Below, piece after piece: positions 4,942 to 5,766 of a DNA stretch of 5,766 bases (positions are counted from its first letter, which is position 1; each line of letters starts with the position of its first letter). Origin of the DNA: Aquifex aeolicus (GTDB taxonomy: Bacteria; Aquificota; Aquificia; Aquificales; Aquificaceae); assembly GCA_015661465.1 (NCBI GenBank), contig DQVZ01000141.1, positions 1-5,766 of the forward strand, written 5' to 3'. Both the position numbers and the translations under genes were made by a program. The notes under the pieces were generated by a model. That model saw only the letters and a program-made list of their open reading frames with translations. It did no database searches and was not told where the DNA came from.

Positions 4942-5733
4942 TTATGTTAACATCATTTCGACAGCACAAATTACTTTTTTAAAAAGTTTTTCACCTGTAA
5001 GACACGGTCTTTCTGAACAAGTATTCGGAAAACAAGGTGAACAGTCGAGACCCAAGGATACTTGAATAACCATTTTTCCTATGGGTCTCCAGACTACAGG
5101 ATCGGTTGGGCCATAAATAACTAAGCTCGGAATCCCGAGATAAGAAGACAAATGCGATATGCCGCTGTCTAAACCTATATAAAGTTTTGCGTGTTTTAAA
5201 TGTTTTGCTATTTCCAAAGGTGATAAGCTGAAAAAGTTAGGTTTTAAGGTTTCCTTTAGGTATTCTTCAGCTTCCCCGAGTAGGAATACGTATTCTTCCC
5301 CTTTACTTTCCAGAAAATCTTTTAATTTCATGAAAAACTCAATAGGAGGATTTTTCTTGGGAGAACCACTTGAAGGATGAATCACTACTTTTCCCTCTAG
5401 AGGAGATGACAGAAAAGGTTCTATAGGAAGTTCCAGAGAAAATTCTTTAGGTAATTTTAAAGACTCCAAATAATAATCAACTATCCATTTCCTTTCCTTC
5501 GGAAAGGGTTTTATATTTCCATCTAGGGACATTATTATCTTTTCATCAAAGTCCTCTTCCACAATTTCCGATAGAATTTTATCCGCAAAACCGGCTTCAT
5601 AAGCAATAGCAAAGTAATCAGTGTTGCCCACGGCTACAGTGTAAAATCCCCTTTTTTTGAAGATTTCCAAGATAGGAAAGGTAAGCAGGGTATCTCCTAA
5701 ACCTCCCCTACGGTATAGAAGTAATTTCCTCAT
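4942..5733 (-). CDS. Glycosyltransferase family 9 protein (heptosyltransferase-like)
   Basis: This 263-residue protein has the GT-B organisation of family GT9, enzymes that transfer ADP-heptose to the lipopolysaccharide inner core at the cytoplasmic face of the inner membrane. The N-terminal motif RRGGLGDTLLTFP (8-20) is the family glycine-rich acceptor-side loop. In the C-terminal half are HPSSGSPKKNPP (119-130), the donor-site D189-S-G-I-S-H-L and YGPTDPVVWRP (207-217). A cysteine cluster, C231-x2-C234, C239 and C244 in the context DCSPC...C...PCL, is like that of WaaF-type heptosyltransferases. The protein is shorter than the roughly 320-350 residues of enterobacterial WaaC/WaaF, mainly in the N-terminal domain. 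The substrate may be a heptose or another sugar. The ATG at 5733 directly precedes the MRKLLLYRRGGLGD start typical of the family. The upstream region is an unusual hairpin (5742-5762), and the GGGGTAGG there is the only SD-like element. Confidence 0.87.
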   Translation of the reverse strand: MRKLLLYRRGGLGDTLLTFPILEIFKKRGFYTVAVGNTDYFAIAYEAGFADKILSEIVEEDFDEKIIMSLDGNIKPFPKERKWIVDYYLESLKLPKEFSLELPIEPFLSSPLEGKVVIHPSSGSPKKNPPIEFFMKLKDFLESKGEEYVFLLGEAEEYLKETLKPNFFSLSPLEIAKHLKHAKLYIGLDSGISHLSSYLGIPSLVIYGPTDPVVWRPIGKMVIQVSLGLDCSPCFPNTCSERPCLTGEKLFKKVICAVEMMLT

Positions 5734-5766
5734 GTGACCTACCCCGCATTAGAGATACGGGGCTTC
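5734..5766 (-). mobile_element. Putative right end of an IS200/IS605 (tnpB-type) element
   Basis: Read on the minus strand, GAAG is followed by an 8-bp hairpin and then TAGGTCAC. The arms are CCCCGTAT (5762-5755) and ATGCGGGG (5749-5742), with loop CTCTA and one T-G wobble. The layout GAAGCCCC, loop, GGGGTAG-TTCAC is what I remember for right ends of many IS200/IS605 and IS1341-type elements. These end in a subterminal hairpin just downstream of tnpB and form the 3' part of the omega (reRNA) scaffold. If so, the element body lies to the right of the window on the same strand, and the end abuts the glycosyltransferase ATG. It could be an intact element, a remnant, or an unrelated 5' leader hairpin; no transposase is visible here. 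Confidence 0.5.

Noticed and set aside
4904..5065. Plus-strand reading frame of about 53 codons starting in the proB/glycosyltransferase gap
   Set aside because: Most of it is antisense to the conserved C-terminal part of the GT9 gene, including its cysteine motif, and it has no recognisable features.
1..5766. CRISPR array, tRNA or rRNA gene, or toxin-antitoxin or defence module
   Set aside because: I saw no regularly spaced direct repeats, no tRNA-like fold with a conserved T-loop and no rRNA motifs, and almost the whole window is accounted for by protein-coding genes.

Overview
The window looks like a chromosomal segment of a thermophilic bacterium of the Aquificaceae, close to Aquifex. 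The evidence is indirect. Genes are AT-leaning with strong use of ATA (Ile) and AGA/AGG (Arg). Proteins are short and rich in Lys, Glu and Ile. Genes overlap heavily, and no terminator hairpins are visible. The YbgC-type thioesterase also closely resembles the Aquifex aeolicus one as I remember it, though not identically. No database was searched.

Layout from left to right. Positions 1-465 (+) hold the 3' end of a membrane gene resembling the LptF/LptG (YjgP/YjgQ) permeases. After a 27-nt gap comes a hotdog-fold acyl-CoA thioesterase (493-876, +). A leftward, fully overlapping five-gene block follows, read from 3684 down to 868: corA (Mg2+/Co2+ channel), an unrecognised single-span membrane protein, a ROK-family sugar kinase, a 62-residue cysteine-rich small protein and an O6-methylguanine-DNA methyltransferase. 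Each gene overlaps the next by 4 to about 60 nt, and the last overlaps the thioesterase tail to tail by 9 nt. A good sigma-70-type promoter (TTGCCA-17-TATAAC) lies upstream of corA in a 108-nt divergent gap. On the other side of that gap is proB (3793-4863, +), the glutamate 5-kinase of proline synthesis with a C-terminal PUA domain. A GT9 (heptosyltransferase-like) glycosyltransferase (4942-5733, -) converges on proB. In the last 33 nt, directly before the glycosyltransferase ATG, is a hairpin that looks like the right end of an IS200/IS605 (tnpB-type) element. Any element body would lie beyond the right edge.

Functionally this is mostly housekeeping. The LptF/G-like protein and the GT9 enzyme both point to an outer membrane with lipopolysaccharide, although they are not adjacent. 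The corA block mixes ion transport, sugar phosphorylation and DNA repair, and I see no obvious shared pathway; its genes seem linked by compaction and translational coupling. The points most worth a second look are the putative IS200/IS605 end abutting a gene start, the small Cys-rich protein with the methyltransferase start nested inside it, the orphan membrane protein, and an altered nucleotide-site residue in ProB.
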